Shown: positions 13,572 to 22,105 of the stretch, piece by piece
Position numbering within the stretch: position 1 is the stretch's first letter
How the letters are laid out: each line of letters begins with the position of its first letter
Assembly (NCBI GenBank): GCA_949289625.1
Contig: CASEPH010000331.1
Location: 1 to 33,390, forward strand
Origin: an uncultured Clostridia bacterium
GTDB taxonomy: Bacteria; Bacillota_A; Clostridia; Oscillospirales; Oscillospiraceae
Direction: 5' to 3'
DNA length: 33,390 nucleotides
Made by a program: the position numbers and the translations under genes
Notes under the pieces: model-generated
The model's database searches: none
Told to the model about the DNA's origin: nothing
The model's input: the letters and a program-made list of their open reading frames with translations, nothing else

Positions 13572-15809
13572 ATGATAACAGTTTACGAGCAGGGCGGCTA
13601 TTACGCCCAGGGGAAATTTATGCCTATGGAAGAAGGCGGAGCCAAGGGCTATACGCCGGAAACCGGCCGGGAAAAGACCATGGCCTATGGGATTATGCAG
13701 GCCCATAATCAGAGCGGGGATAAAACCCACCTGAAAATGCGGTTTGACGCTATGGCGTCCCATGACATCACCTATGTGGGTATCATTCAAACGGCTCGGG
13801 CCAGCGGCCTGACTGCCTTCCCGATTCCCTATGTGCTCACCAACTGCCATAATAGCCTTTGCGCGGTGGGCGGTACCATCAACGAGGATGACCATGTGTT
13901 CGGCCTGTCTGCGGCCAAAAAGTATGGCGGCGAATTTGTGCCGGCCCATCAGGCGGTGATCCACTCCTATATGCGGGAGCGGTATGCGGGCTGCGGAAAA
14001 ATGATTATTGGTTCCGATTCCCATACCCGCTATGGCGCCTATGGCACCATGGCCATTGGAGAGGGCGGACCGGAGCTGGTAAAGCAGCTGCTGAACCGGA
14101 CCTATGACATTGATCTTCCGCCGGTGGTAGGCATTTATTGCACTGGAACGCCTCGTCCGGGTGTTGGTCCTCAGGACGTGGCACTGGCGATCATTGAAAA
14201 GACCTTCCAGGCTGGTACGGTTAAAAATGCTGTGATGGAGTTTTTCGGACCCGGAATTGGCAATCTGGCCATGGACTATCGCAGCGGTATTGACGTGATG
14301 ACTACGGAGACCAGCTGTCTCAGCTCCATCTGGGAGACCGATGAGACGGTAAAGAAGAATCTGGAGGCCCATGGCCGAGGTGAAGAATATCGGGAACTGC
14401 ACCCCGAAGACGGCGCCTATTATGACCGGGTACTCCATGTGGAACTGGACAAGGTGGAATGTATGATCGCCCTGCCATTCCATCCATCCTGTGCAGTGCC
14501 GATTCATACCTTTAACGAAAATCTGGAGGATCTGCTGCATCAGGTAGAGGAGCGGACCAAGACCCAGCTGGAGCTGAAAAGCCAGCCGGAAAGCCTGCTG
14601 AAAAAGATCAAAAACGGCCGCTTCTATGCCGATCAGGGTGTAATTGCGGGTTGCTCCGGCGGTACCTACCAGAACCTGACTAGAACGGCAGAAATTCTGA
14701 ACGGAAAACCCTTGGGGTCCGATGCCTTCTGGTTGTCGGCCTACCCGGCGTCCATGCCGGTGATGATGGAACTGAGCCGTACCGGCAGCCTGACCAAGCT
14801 GATGGCCAGCGGCGTCTCCATCCGTTCTGCCTTCTGCGGTCCCTGCTTTGGCGCGGGGGATGTGCCTGCCAACGGCGCCTTCTCCATTCGCCATTCCACC
14901 CGGAACTTCCCCAACCGGGAGGGCAGCAAGCCCGGGGAAGGACAGCTCAGCTATGTGGCGCTGATGGACGCCCGGTCCATCGCAGCCTCGGCCCTCAACG
15001 GCGGCGCCATTACAGCGGCTACCGATCTGCCGGAGGTACCGGTAGACCCCAAAGAGATGGAGTATCACTATGATGACTCCGCCTATCGGGCCCGGGTATA
15101 CTACGGCGTAGGAAAACCCCAGCCGGAAGAGGAACTTGTATTTGGCCCCAATATTGCCGACTGGCCGGAGCAGATCCCCATGCCGGAGAATCTGCTGCTG
15201 GAGGTGGCATCTGCGATTTATGATCCTCTTACCACAACAGACGAGTTGATTCCCTCGGGTGAGACGTCCTCCTATCGTTCCAATCCCCTGCGGCTGAGCG
15301 AATTTGCCCTGAGCCGGAAGGATCCTCAATATGTGGGTCGGGCCAAGGCGATTCATGCTGTGGAATGCCGGCGTCGTCAGGACCCAGCCTCTGTTGCAGC
15401 GGAAATGGAAGGATACGATCCAAAAACCACCGGTTTGGGCAGTGTAGTTATGTCCATCCGCCCCGGTGATGGCAGCGCCAGAGAGCAGGCGGCTTCCTGC
15501 CAGCGGGTACTGGGAGGCTGTGCCAACGTATGCCTGGAGTATGCCACAAAGCGGTATCGCTCCAATGTGATCAACTGGGGGATGGTGCCCTTTACGGTGG
15601 AACAGATTGAAACTCTGGGGATCCAGCCGGGAGATAAAATCTATGTGCCGGGTATTCGGGCGGCCCTGGAAGGAACGGACGATCATGTCATGGGCATTCT
15701 GATCCAGCCCAAGGGCAAAACCGAGATTCAGCTGGATATGAAGAATCTCTCCCGGGAAGAGCGGGATGTGATTCTGGCCGGCTGCCTCATCAACTATTAT
15801 GCGGAATAA
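13572..15809 (+). CDS. aconitase-superfamily hydratase (YbhJ-like)
   Basis: The 745-residue product belongs to the aconitase/isopropylmalate isomerase superfamily of [4Fe-4S] dehydratases. Likely cluster ligands are the Cys in TETSCLSSIWE and the pair in AFCGPCFGAGD, which match the C...CxxC spacing of aconitase. GSDSHTRYGAYG is a typical substrate-site motif, and a swivel-type C-terminal domain ends with LGGCANVCLEYATKRYRSNVINWGM. Overall it is nearer to the uncharacterised E. coli YbhJ branch than to citrate-cycle AcnA or AcnB, so the true substrate is uncertain. I start at ATG 13572, about seven bases after GGAGGGG; the frame is open upstream but overlaps the promoter. No citrate-cycle gene is adjacent. 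A 73-residue membrane protein follows within 50 bases. Confidence 0.85.
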   Translation: MITVYEQGGYYAQGKFMPMEEGGAKGYTPETGREKTMAYGIMQAHNQSGDKTHLKMRFDAMASHDITYVGIIQTARASGLTAFPIPYVLTNCHNSLCAVGGTINEDDHVFGLSAAKKYGGEFVPAHQAVIHSYMRERYAGCGKMIIGSDSHTRYGAYGTMAIGEGGPELVKQLLNRTYDIDLPPVVGIYCTGTPRPGVGPQDVALAIIEKTFQAGTVKNAVMEFFGPGIGNLAMDYRSGIDVMTTETSCLSSIWETDETVKKNLEAHGRGEEYRELHPEDGAYYDRVLHVELDKVECMIALPFHPSCAVPIHTFNENLEDLLHQVEERTKTQLELKSQPESLLKKIKNGRFYADQGVIAGCSGGTYQNLTRTAEILNGKPLGSDAFWLSAYPASMPVMMELSRTGSLTKLMASGVSIRSAFCGPCFGAGDVPANGAFSIRHSTRNFPNREGSKPGEGQLSYVALMDARSIAASALNGGAITAATDLPEVPVDPKEMEYHYDDSAYRARVYYGVGKPQPEEELVFGPNIADWPEQIPMPENLLLEVASAIYDPLTTTDELIPSGETSSYRSNPLRLSEFALSRKDPQYVGRAKAIHAVECRRRQDPASVAAEMEGYDPKTTGLGSVVMSIRPGDGSAREQAASCQRVLGGCANVCLEYATKRYRSNVINWGMVPFTVEQIETLGIQPGDKIYVPGIRAALEGTDDHVMGILIQPKGKTEIQLDMKNLSREERDVILAGCLINYYAE

Positions 15810-15856
15810 GTCTGTATAAAACTCGCGTCCCTAGAGCGAAAAAGGAGGTACAAGCG

Positions 15857-16078
15857 ATGAAGAAAGTGGTGTTCGGGTCTCTTGTATTTTTGGCGGGACT
15901 AGTATCGGCTGCGCTGCTGCTGGCAGGGACCATCAGCAGCACCTGGACCATCAACGGAGAGCGTTCCGCCCTGTGGAATCTGGAGCAATGCGGCCTCTTT
16001 CCGGCTCTGGTGGCGTTTGTTGTAATTGCGTTTGTAGGACTTGTGGTGGCTGTGATAGGTCTGCTGGACCGATCTTGA
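15857..16078 (+). CDS. small two-pass membrane protein (73 aa)
   Basis: I do not recognise this protein. It has two clear hydrophobic segments (about residues 5-25 and 49-70) separated by a short polar loop containing TWTINGERSALWNLEQCG; that loop would lie outside if the N-terminus, with two lysines, is inside. A strong AAAGGAGGT site precedes the ATG at 15857. It starts 47 bases after the hydratase gene with no terminator or convincing promoter between, so the two are probably one transcript. A terminator follows at 16119-16157. A link to hydratase function cannot be argued from the sequence. Confidence 0.72.
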   Translation: MKKVVFGSLVFLAGLVSAALLLAGTISSTWTINGERSALWNLEQCGLFPALVAFVVIAFVGLVVAVIGLLDRS

Positions 16079-16118
16079 GCAGGGCTGGCAGCCCTGAGTA
16101 TGTGAACTCCCTTGCTGC

Positions 16119-16157
16119 GCGAAGGTTGAAGGCGGAGCTTTCAGCCTTCGCGTTTTT
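16119..16157 (+). terminator. intrinsic terminator
   Basis: GCGAAGGTTGAA (16119-16130) pairs with TTCAGCCTTCGC (16140-16151), 12 pairs with one G-U, followed by GTTTTT. A smaller hairpin (CAGGGCT/AGCCCTG, about 16080-16096) precedes it without a T-run. Confidence 0.9.
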
Positions 16158-16248
16158 ACCATAAGGGCAAGTTGGATGCGTGTAACGGGAAATCGGCATA
16201 ATAATTCCACGATTTTGGAAAACTCCACAGACGGAGCCGGTGAAATTG

Positions 16249-16265
16249 TGTAAAAACATTTTACA
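16249..16265 (+). promoter_or_regulatory. palindromic operator candidate in the zinc-operon promoter
   Basis: TGTAAAA-ACA-TTTTACA is a perfect 7+3+7 palindrome that overlaps the -35 box of the znuA promoter. Placement and symmetry fit a repressor such as a Zur/Fur-family protein. The sequence is not identical to the Bacillus Zur box or the AdcR site that I know, so the regulator is inferred. Confidence 0.6.
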
Positions 16266-16289
16266 AAGACTTCGTGACCATGGTATAAT
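16261..16289 (+). promoter_or_regulatory. sigma-A promoter of the zinc importer operon
   Basis: TTACAA (16261-16266), a 17-base spacer ending TGG, and a perfect TATAAT (16284-16289) with extended TG. A palindrome covers the -35 box. Confidence 0.82.
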
Positions 16290-16323
16290 ACTGAAGAATG
16301 CAAATAATCGGAGGAATCTCTCT

Positions 16324-17187
16324 ATGAAAAAATTTCGCTGCCTGCTGGCAGTGCTGTTGATATTGAGCTTGCTGACCGCGTGCGGCAGCAGCCAATCCTC
16401 GGAACAGTCTGATGGGGATACCATGATCCTGGCCACCACCTACCCGATGTACTATCTGACGCAGAGAATCACCGACGGTGTAGCGGGCGTGACGGTAGAA
16501 CTGATGGTGTCGGAGGCCGTCAGCTGTCTCCATGATTATACCCTGACCACAGGACAGATGAAAATGATTGAGCAGGCGGATTTCATTGTCATGAACGGTG
16601 CCGGCCTGGAAGAATTTATGGCCTCTGCGCTGAAAAGTGTCCCGGAGGACAAGGTCGTGGAAAGTGCGGAGGGAGTTTCCCTCATAGACGGGGATCCCCA
16701 TATCTGGCTGGATCCGGAATGCTTTGCCCAGCAGGGGGAAACCGTTGCTGGGGCACTGGCGGAGCGATACCCTGACCATGCGGAAACATTTTCTGAGAAT
16801 ATGTCTGCGCTGACGGCGGAACTGACAGAGTTGAAAACCGAACTTCGCAGCAGCGTTTCTGAGCTTTCCTGCCGGGAGCTGATCACGTTTCATGATGGCT
16901 TTTCCTATTTTGCCCAGGGCCTTGATTTGACCGTTGCGGCGGCCATTGAGGAGGAAGAAGGCGCGGAGGCGTCTGCCGCGGAATTGAAGGAAATCTGTGA
17001 TCTGATTGGAGAAAAAAATATTCCCGCGATTTTTGTGGAACGAAATGGCTCCACCAATGCGGCGGAAATCATCTCCAGGGAGACGGGTGTTCAGGTTTAC
17101 ACCCTCAATACCATGATGGATGGACAGACGGACTATTTCACCGCCATGCGGGATAACGTGGCCGCTGTAAAGGAGGCCCTGTCATGA
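16324..17187 (+). CDS. znuA: zinc ABC transporter substrate-binding lipoprotein
   Basis: ZnuA/AdcA captures zinc outside the membrane and hands it to the ZnuB permease. The 287-residue product has a lipobox LTAC (Cys20) and the cluster A-1 fold. Four candidate metal ligands stand where the family has them: His70 (CLHDYTLT), His126 (DPHIWLDP), His190 (TFHDGFSYF) and Glu239 (FVERNGSTNAAE). The three-His pattern favours zinc, though manganese cannot be excluded. The His-rich loop seen in many ZnuA proteins is absent; an acidic patch (EEEEGAEAS, near 209-217) is present instead. ATG 16324 follows CGGAGGA; the frame is open upstream, but that part overlaps the promoter. The stop overlaps the ATPase start by four bases. 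Confidence 0.9.
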   Translation: MKKFRCLLAVLLILSLLTACGSSQSSEQSDGDTMILATTYPMYYLTQRITDGVAGVTVELMVSEAVSCLHDYTLTTGQMKMIEQADFIVMNGAGLEEFMASALKSVPEDKVVESAEGVSLIDGDPHIWLDPECFAQQGETVAGALAERYPDHAETFSENMSALTAELTELKTELRSSVSELSCRELITFHDGFSYFAQGLDLTVAAAIEEEEGAEASAAELKEICDLIGEKNIPAIFVERNGSTNAAEIISRETGVQVYTLNTMMDGQTDYFTAMRDNVAAVKEALS

Positions 17188-17939
17188 GTGTGGTCAAGCA
17201 CGGCGGCCAGGGCTGTGACGGCCATTGCTGCCTGAAGATCGAGCACCTGGGGGTCAAGATCGACGGAGAGGATATTTTGAAGGATGTCAATCTGCATATC
17301 CACTGCGGTGAGATCATTGCCCTCATCGGCCCCAATGGCGCCGGAAAATCCACCATGATCAAGTCCATTTTGGGACAGCGGGAATATGCGGGAAAGATCA
17401 CGTTTCAGCCTGCCGGCAGCCGCAGCCGGCGGTTTCGCATTGGATATGTGCCCCAGAGTCCCAGCTTTGAGCCGGGAGAACCGGTGACGGTGCTGGATCT
17501 GTTCCAAATGTGTATTGGAAAAACACCGGCGTTTTTGCCGGTGGGACGGCGGCAGAGAGAGGTCGTGCTGTCCTGCCTCAAAAATGTCCATGGCGAGGGC
17601 CTGATAGACAAAAAGATCGGCGCGTTGTCCGGCGGAGAATTGCAGCGGGTGCTGCTGGCGTTGGCCCTGGAGCCGGTGCCGGATATTTTGATTTTGGATG
17701 AGCCCTTGTCCGGCGTGGACGTGGAGGGCATGCACAGCCTTTTGACCATGTTGGATGAGATCCGCAACCACTTTGATCTTTCCATTTTGATGGTGACCCA
17801 TGATTTTTCTACCCTGAACCGATTTGTGGACAAGGTGGTGCTCCTGAAGGAGACCATTTTGACCCAGGGAACACCGGAGCAGGTGCTGGCTTCACCGGAG
17901 TTCCGGGATGCCTTCCATATGGCGGGAGGTGCAACGTGA
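17184..17939 (+). CDS. znuC: zinc ABC transporter ATPase
   Basis: The 251-residue ATPase drives zinc import by ZnuB. It shows Walker A GPNGAGKST (about 49-57), a Q-loop in GYVPQSPSF, the signature LSGGELQRV (about 149-157), Walker B ILILDEPLSGVD and the switch His in MVTHDFS. The N-terminus has about 17 residues before the first cassette strand, including KHGGQGCDGHCC, a His/Cys cluster able in principle to bind metal; it lies outside the ATPase core. ATG 17184 overlaps the znuA stop (ATGA), which implies translational coupling. The permease follows with overlap as well. Confidence 0.92.
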   Translation: MSVVKHGGQGCDGHCCLKIEHLGVKIDGEDILKDVNLHIHCGEIIALIGPNGAGKSTMIKSILGQREYAGKITFQPAGSRSRRFRIGYVPQSPSFEPGEPVTVLDLFQMCIGKTPAFLPVGRRQREVVLSCLKNVHGEGLIDKKIGALSGGELQRVLLALALEPVPDILILDEPLSGVDVEGMHSLLTMLDEIRNHFDLSILMVTHDFSTLNRFVDKVVLLKETILTQGTPEQVLASPEFRDAFHMAGGAT

Positions 17940-18787
17940 TGGAACTGTGGTATGATCTGCTGTCGATCCTGCCCTTTGAATGGGCCCAGCCGGGACAGAT
18001 GATCTTTATGAAAAATGCCCTGCTGGGGGTGCTGGTTTTATGCCCTCTGCTGGGGCTGCTGTCCTGCCACATCGTCACCGGAAGAATGAGCTTTTTCTCT
18101 GACGCCTTGGGACATTCTGCCTTTACAGGAATTGCTATCGGTGTGATCTGTGGCGCTGTTTTCCCCATGGCGGTGGCTGTGGGACTGAGCGCATTGCTGG
18201 CGCTGCTGTTCACCTATGTGCGGCGAAAATCCACCCTGTCCGGGGATACGGTCATTGGCGTGTTTTCCTCCACTGCGGTGGCGTTGGGCATTTTTATTGC
18301 CACCTGGGGTGGTGGCAGCTTCACCAAATTCAATAGTTATCTGATCGGAGATATTCTCTCTGTCACACCGGTGGAGATTGGATTGCTGGCCCTGGTGCTG
18401 GCAGTGGTGATTTTGCTGTGGTGCTTGTTTGCCAACCGACTGTTCCTCAGCGTGCTGCATCCGCAGGTGGCGGACAGCCGAGGGGTCCAGGTGGGACTGG
18501 TGCAGGGATTGTTTACCGTGGTGATTGCTGTGGTGGTGACCATGGCCCTTTCCTGGGTGGGCCTGCTGGTGATCAACAGCCTTTTGGTGCTGCCGGCTGC
18601 CGCGGCTCGTAACTTTGCCAAAAATCTGCGGCAGTACCATCTGTTTTCGGTGCTGGGCGCTTTGGTTTGTGGAATTTTAGGTCTGATGACCTCATATTAT
18701 TGGGGCTGCTCCACGGGAGCTGCCGTGTCGCTGCTGCTGGCAGTCTACTTCTTCGTGGGATTCCTGCTACGGCGTCGTGGAACTTGA
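17939..18787 (+). CDS. znuB: zinc ABC transporter permease
   Basis: The 282-residue integral membrane protein belongs to the ABC-3 metal permease family. It has about eight hydrophobic segments, the family stretch GRMSFFSDALGHSAFTGIAIG near residue 48, and the coupling region SRGVQVGLVQGLF. ATG 17939 forms a TGATG overlap with the znuC stop; a GTG three bases earlier (17936) is closer to the GGGAGGT ribosome site and equally possible. It completes a znuA-znuC-znuB operon. nadB begins 31 bases after its stop with no terminator between. Confidence 0.9.
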   Translation: MELWYDLLSILPFEWAQPGQMIFMKNALLGVLVLCPLLGLLSCHIVTGRMSFFSDALGHSAFTGIAIGVICGAVFPMAVAVGLSALLALLFTYVRRKSTLSGDTVIGVFSSTAVALGIFIATWGGGSFTKFNSYLIGDILSVTPVEIGLLALVLAVVILLWCLFANRLFLSVLHPQVADSRGVQVGLVQGLFTVVIAVVVTMALSWVGLLVINSLLVLPAAAARNFAKNLRQYHLFSVLGALVCGILGLMTSYYWGCSTGAAVSLLLAVYFFVGFLLRRRGT

Positions 18788-18817
18788 GAGAAGCCTGACC
18801 CCAAGGGGGATGTTTAT

Positions 18818-20374
18818 ATGCGATATGCGTTTAATAATGACATTGATGTGCACAGTACGCTGTCTACCGACGTGCTGATCGTTGGCGCAGGAATTGCCGG
18901 ACTCTATACGGCGCTGCACATTGCCAAGGAGAAGTCCGTATTGGTCCTCAGCAAGGAGAGCATTGAGATCAGCAACTCCTATCTGGCCCAGGGGGGCATT
19001 GCCGCAGCCATATTGCCGGACGATCAGACCATCTTCCATGTGGAGGATACCCTGGTGGCCGGAGCCGGACTCTGCGATAAAAAAGCGGTGGAGGTGCTCT
19101 GCGCCGAGGGGCCCAGTGACATCCATACGCTGGTGGATTGGCAGGTACCCTTTGACCTCAACGCCTACGGAGATCTATCTGTGGGCCGGGAAGGGGGGCA
19201 TCACAAGAGTCGGATCGTCCATGCAGGCGGAGACGCCACTGGACGGGAAACCGTCAAAACCTTGGCTGCAATTGCCCAAGGCAGAGACAACATCACCTTT
19301 ATGGAGCACGCCTGCCTGGTGGACGTCCTTCTGGATGACAACGGCGAGGTGTCCGGCGCGCTGCTCAATAACGATGGATACATCCTTTGCAATACAGCCA
19401 ATGTGGTCATTGCCACCGGTGGCATTGGCCAGATCTATGAATACTCCACCAACCCCACAGTGGCTACAGGAGACGGCTTGGGGGCTGCCATTCGTGCAGG
19501 AGCCAAGTTGCAGGATATGGAGTTTATTCAATTCCACCCCACGGGTCTCTACAGTCCCACCAGGGAGAGCCGGGCATTTTTGATTTCTGAGGCAGTTCGG
19601 GGGGATGGCGGAAAACTCATCAACGCCAAAGGGGAACGGTTTATGGAACACCAGCACGAGCTGGGAGAACTGGCTCCCCGGGATATTGTGGCCCGGGGCA
19701 TTCAGGCGGAACTGACGGCGTCGGGTATGGACCATGTGTTCCTGGATATTACCTTTCGGGACGCGGAATACCTGCAAAAGCGCTTTCCCACCATCTATCA
19801 GGAATGCCTCAAACGAGGAATCGATATATCCAAGGATTATATTCCCGTTCGTCCGGTGCAGCACTATATGATGGGCGGTATCGCCACGGATCTCCACGGC
19901 ATGACCAACATTACAGGCTTGTTCGCCTGCGGAGAAGCTGCCAGAACCGGCGTCCATGGGGCCAACCGGCTGGCCTCCAATTCCATGCTGGAATGTTTGG
20001 TATTTGGACGACGGGCGGCGGAACATATCAATTTGCTGAACCGGCCAGTGAAGGAACAGGCTGTGATCCCCGGGGACGTGCCCCATTTGCCCACAGAGGT
20101 GCCCGGGGAGGATTATGAGGGACTGCGGATCCGGCTGCGGCATGTCATGAACGAACACGCCTACATTGTTAGGACGAAAGCGGGACTGCTTCAAGCGCAG
20201 CAGGAGATTCAGGAGATCTTTGACCGCCTTTGCCGGAGCTACCTGGAGGACCGGGCGTTCCTGGAGTTGGTGAATCTATGCATGGTATCCCAGGAGATTC
20301 TGAAGGCGGCCTTGCATCGGGAGCACAGTGTGGGCGCACACTATATCGTGGACGAAAAGGGAGAGAAACTATGA
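18818..20374 (+). CDS. nadB: L-aspartate oxidase
   Basis: NadB oxidises L-aspartate to iminoaspartate, the first step of de novo NAD synthesis; in an anaerobe fumarate is the likely electron acceptor. The 518-residue flavoprotein has an FAD-binding GAGIAGLY (23-30), AQGGIAAA, HAGGDATGRET, the substrate-site region RPVQHYMMGGI and the C-terminal flavin contact GANRLASNSMLECLVFG, followed by the helical tail. Length fits NadB rather than succinate dehydrogenase or fumarate reductase subunits. ATG 18818 follows AAGGGGG. It overlaps nadC by four bases. nadA (quinolinate synthase) is not in the window. No promoter is visible between znuB and this gene. Confidence 0.93.
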   Translation: MRYAFNNDIDVHSTLSTDVLIVGAGIAGLYTALHIAKEKSVLVLSKESIEISNSYLAQGGIAAAILPDDQTIFHVEDTLVAGAGLCDKKAVEVLCAEGPSDIHTLVDWQVPFDLNAYGDLSVGREGGHHKSRIVHAGGDATGRETVKTLAAIAQGRDNITFMEHACLVDVLLDDNGEVSGALLNNDGYILCNTANVVIATGGIGQIYEYSTNPTVATGDGLGAAIRAGAKLQDMEFIQFHPTGLYSPTRESRAFLISEAVRGDGGKLINAKGERFMEHQHELGELAPRDIVARGIQAELTASGMDHVFLDITFRDAEYLQKRFPTIYQECLKRGIDISKDYIPVRPVQHYMMGGIATDLHGMTNITGLFACGEAARTGVHGANRLASNSMLECLVFGRRAAEHINLLNRPVKEQAVIPGDVPHLPTEVPGEDYEGLRIRLRHVMNEHAYIVRTKAGLLQAQQEIQEIFDRLCRSYLEDRAFLELVNLCMVSQEILKAALHREHSVGAHYIVDEKGEKL

Positions 20375-21204
20375 ATTACTTGGGCCTAGATAACTTCTTG
20401 CTGGATGCACTGAAGGAGGATATTGGGACCGGCGATATTACCACGGAGTGTTGTGTGCCGGAGGAAGCCCAGTCTCGAGCAGTGTTCCGCTGCAAGCAGG
20501 CCGGTGTGGCCTGCGGCTTGGAGGTGGCACGCCGGGTGTTCTTCCTGCTGGACCCCAAGGTCCAGTTCGAATCGAAGGTGTCAGAAGGGACAAAGGTCCA
20601 GGTGGGGGATGTGGTGGCAACCATATCCGGCCCCTCCCGGAGCATTTTGTCCGGGGAGCGTGTGGCGCTGAATTTAATGCAGCACATGTCCGGTGTGGCA
20701 ACCCAGACGGCCCGGATGGTGGAGCGAGTGGCAGGTACGAAAGCTGTCATTGTGGACACACGGAAGACCACCCCGGGGATGCGTGTGCTGGAAAAATACG
20801 CGGTCCGGATGGGCGGCGGCACCAATCATCGGTTCAATCTGGCGGACGGCGTGCTGATCAAGGACAACCATATTGTGGCCGCCGGAGGCATTACAAACGC
20901 GGTAAACAATGCCAGAAAGATGGTGCCCCACACCCTGAAGATCGAAGTGGAGACCACAAATTTTGAAGAGATTCAGGAGGCCCTGGAGGCCGGCGCCGAT
21001 ATTATCATGCTGGACAATATGTCTTGCGCCGATATGAAAAAAGCGGTGGGACTGATTGCTGGCCGAGCCAAGGTGGAGGCCTCTGGCAATATGGGCTCCC
21101 GGGACATTCGAGAGGTGGCAGAGGCTGGTGTGGACCTGATTTCCATTGGCGCCCTGACCCATTCTGTGGAGGCCCTGGACATCAGTTTGCAGTTTCAGGC
21201 ATAA
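20371..21204 (+). CDS. nadC: nicotinate-nucleotide pyrophosphorylase (quinolinate phosphoribosyltransferase)
   Basis: NadC converts quinolinate and PRPP to nicotinate mononucleotide, CO2 and pyrophosphate. The 277-residue product has EDIGTGDITT near the N-terminus and the core segment DTRKTTPGMRVLEKYAV, followed by GGGTNHRFNLADGVLIKDNH with the catalytic Lys and Arg residues. IEVE, DIIMLDN, EASGN and ISIGALTHS make up the barrel. Length and order are standard. ATG 20371 overlaps the nadB stop (ATGA), so the frame open further upstream is not used. The gene ends the unit at the terminator 21210-21234. Quinolinate must come from a nadA located elsewhere. Confidence 0.95.
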   Translation: MNYLGLDNFLLDALKEDIGTGDITTECCVPEEAQSRAVFRCKQAGVACGLEVARRVFFLLDPKVQFESKVSEGTKVQVGDVVATISGPSRSILSGERVALNLMQHMSGVATQTARMVERVAGTKAVIVDTRKTTPGMRVLEKYAVRMGGGTNHRFNLADGVLIKDNHIVAAGGITNAVNNARKMVPHTLKIEVETTNFEEIQEALEAGADIIMLDNMSCADMKKAVGLIAGRAKVEASGNMGSRDIREVAEAGVDLISIGALTHSVEALDISLQFQA

Positions 21205-21209
21205 CAAGG

Positions 21210-21234
21210 GGCCGCAGCGTGCTGCGGCCTTTTT
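21210..21234 (+). terminator. intrinsic terminator after nadC
   Basis: GGCCGCAG (21210-21217) pairs with CTGCGGCC (21222-21229) around CGTG, followed by TTTTT. Confidence 0.92.
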
Positions 21235-21249
21235 CATCAGGAGGACGTT

Positions 21250-22095
21250 ATGATTTTGACAAGTACACAGGTGCCCATTGATTCGGAGGAGGTATCTTCT
21301 CTGCTGGGGACCATCAAAAACCTTTCCCTGTCGTCTGTGATCAAAATTGCAGTGCTGATTATCATTTTGATTGTGCTGGTGAAGCTGCTGATTAAGCTGT
21401 CCGAACGGCTTATTGAGCGGTCCCGGATCGACAAAAGCCTCCACGGCTTCTTGCGGACCAGCATTCGAATCGTGCTCTATTTTCTGGCTGCTACCATCGT
21501 GGCAGGCAGTCTCCATGTGGATGTGACCAGCCTGATTGCAGTGCTGAGTGTAGCAGGCTTGGCCGTCTCTCTGGCATTGCAGGGGGCCCTCAGCAACCTG
21601 GCCAGTGGGCTGGTGATTCTCACGACCCGTCCCCTTCAGGTGGGAGATTATGTTTCGGTGGGAGACTGCGAGGGCTTTGTGGAAGAGATCAGCATGACTT
21701 ACACCAAGCTTGCTGCCTATGACCGCCGGAAGATCTTTATTCCCAACAGTACCGTCACCTCCTCCAATGTGGTGAACTACACTCTGGAGGGACGAAGACG
21801 GGTGGAGCTTACAGTGACGGCCAGCTACAGTTCGGATATGGATACCGTGAAACGCGCCCTTCAGGAAGCAGTAGATGCGGTGCCAGGGTTCTATGATGAC
21901 CCACCGGTGTTTATCCATGTCACAGCCTATCAGGAAAGTGCGGTGGCCTATACGGTGCGGGCCTGGTGCAGCAATGACGATTACTGGGATAATTACTATG
22001 GCCTGCTGGAAGAGATCAAGCGGTCCTTTGACCGAAATGGTGTGGAAATGACCTACCCCCATCTCAATGTCCATATGGTGGACAAGGCGCAATAA
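21250..22095 (+). CDS. small-conductance mechanosensitive channel, MscS family
   Basis: MscS channels open on membrane tension and release solutes during osmotic downshock; they are homoheptamers in the cytoplasmic membrane. The 281-residue product has three hydrophobic segments (about 28-52, 69-90 and 92-122). The pore-lining third helix reads AGLAVSLALQGALSNLASG, with the Ala/Gly packing pattern of MscS. PLQVGDYVSVGDCEGFVEEI starts the beta domain, IPNSTVTSSNVVNYT follows, and an alpha-beta C-terminal domain ends the chain. Length is typical. ATG 21250 follows AGGAGG. The nadC terminator lies just upstream, and no promoter of its own is clear in the 15 bases between. It converges with pckG. 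Confidence 0.92.
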   Translation: MILTSTQVPIDSEEVSSLLGTIKNLSLSSVIKIAVLIIILIVLVKLLIKLSERLIERSRIDKSLHGFLRTSIRIVLYFLAATIVAGSLHVDVTSLIAVLSVAGLAVSLALQGALSNLASGLVILTTRPLQVGDYVSVGDCEGFVEEISMTYTKLAAYDRRKIFIPNSTVTSSNVVNYTLEGRRRVELTVTASYSSDMDTVKRALQEAVDAVPGFYDDPPVFIHVTAYQESAVAYTVRAWCSNDDYWDNYYGLLEEIKRSFDRNGVEMTYPHLNVHMVDKAQ

Positions 22096-22105
22096 GCGAT
22101 ATAAG

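Noticed and set aside
13530..15686. 718-codon open frame on the minus strand opposite the hydratase gene
   Set aside because: It mirrors the codon bias of the plus-strand gene, has no ribosome site and gives a His/Gly-rich sequence unlike any family. The plus strand shows clear aconitase motifs.
16158..16248. Possible riboswitch before the zinc operon
   Set aside because: The region lies upstream of the -35 box and so would not be in the mRNA. I could match it to no riboswitch core.
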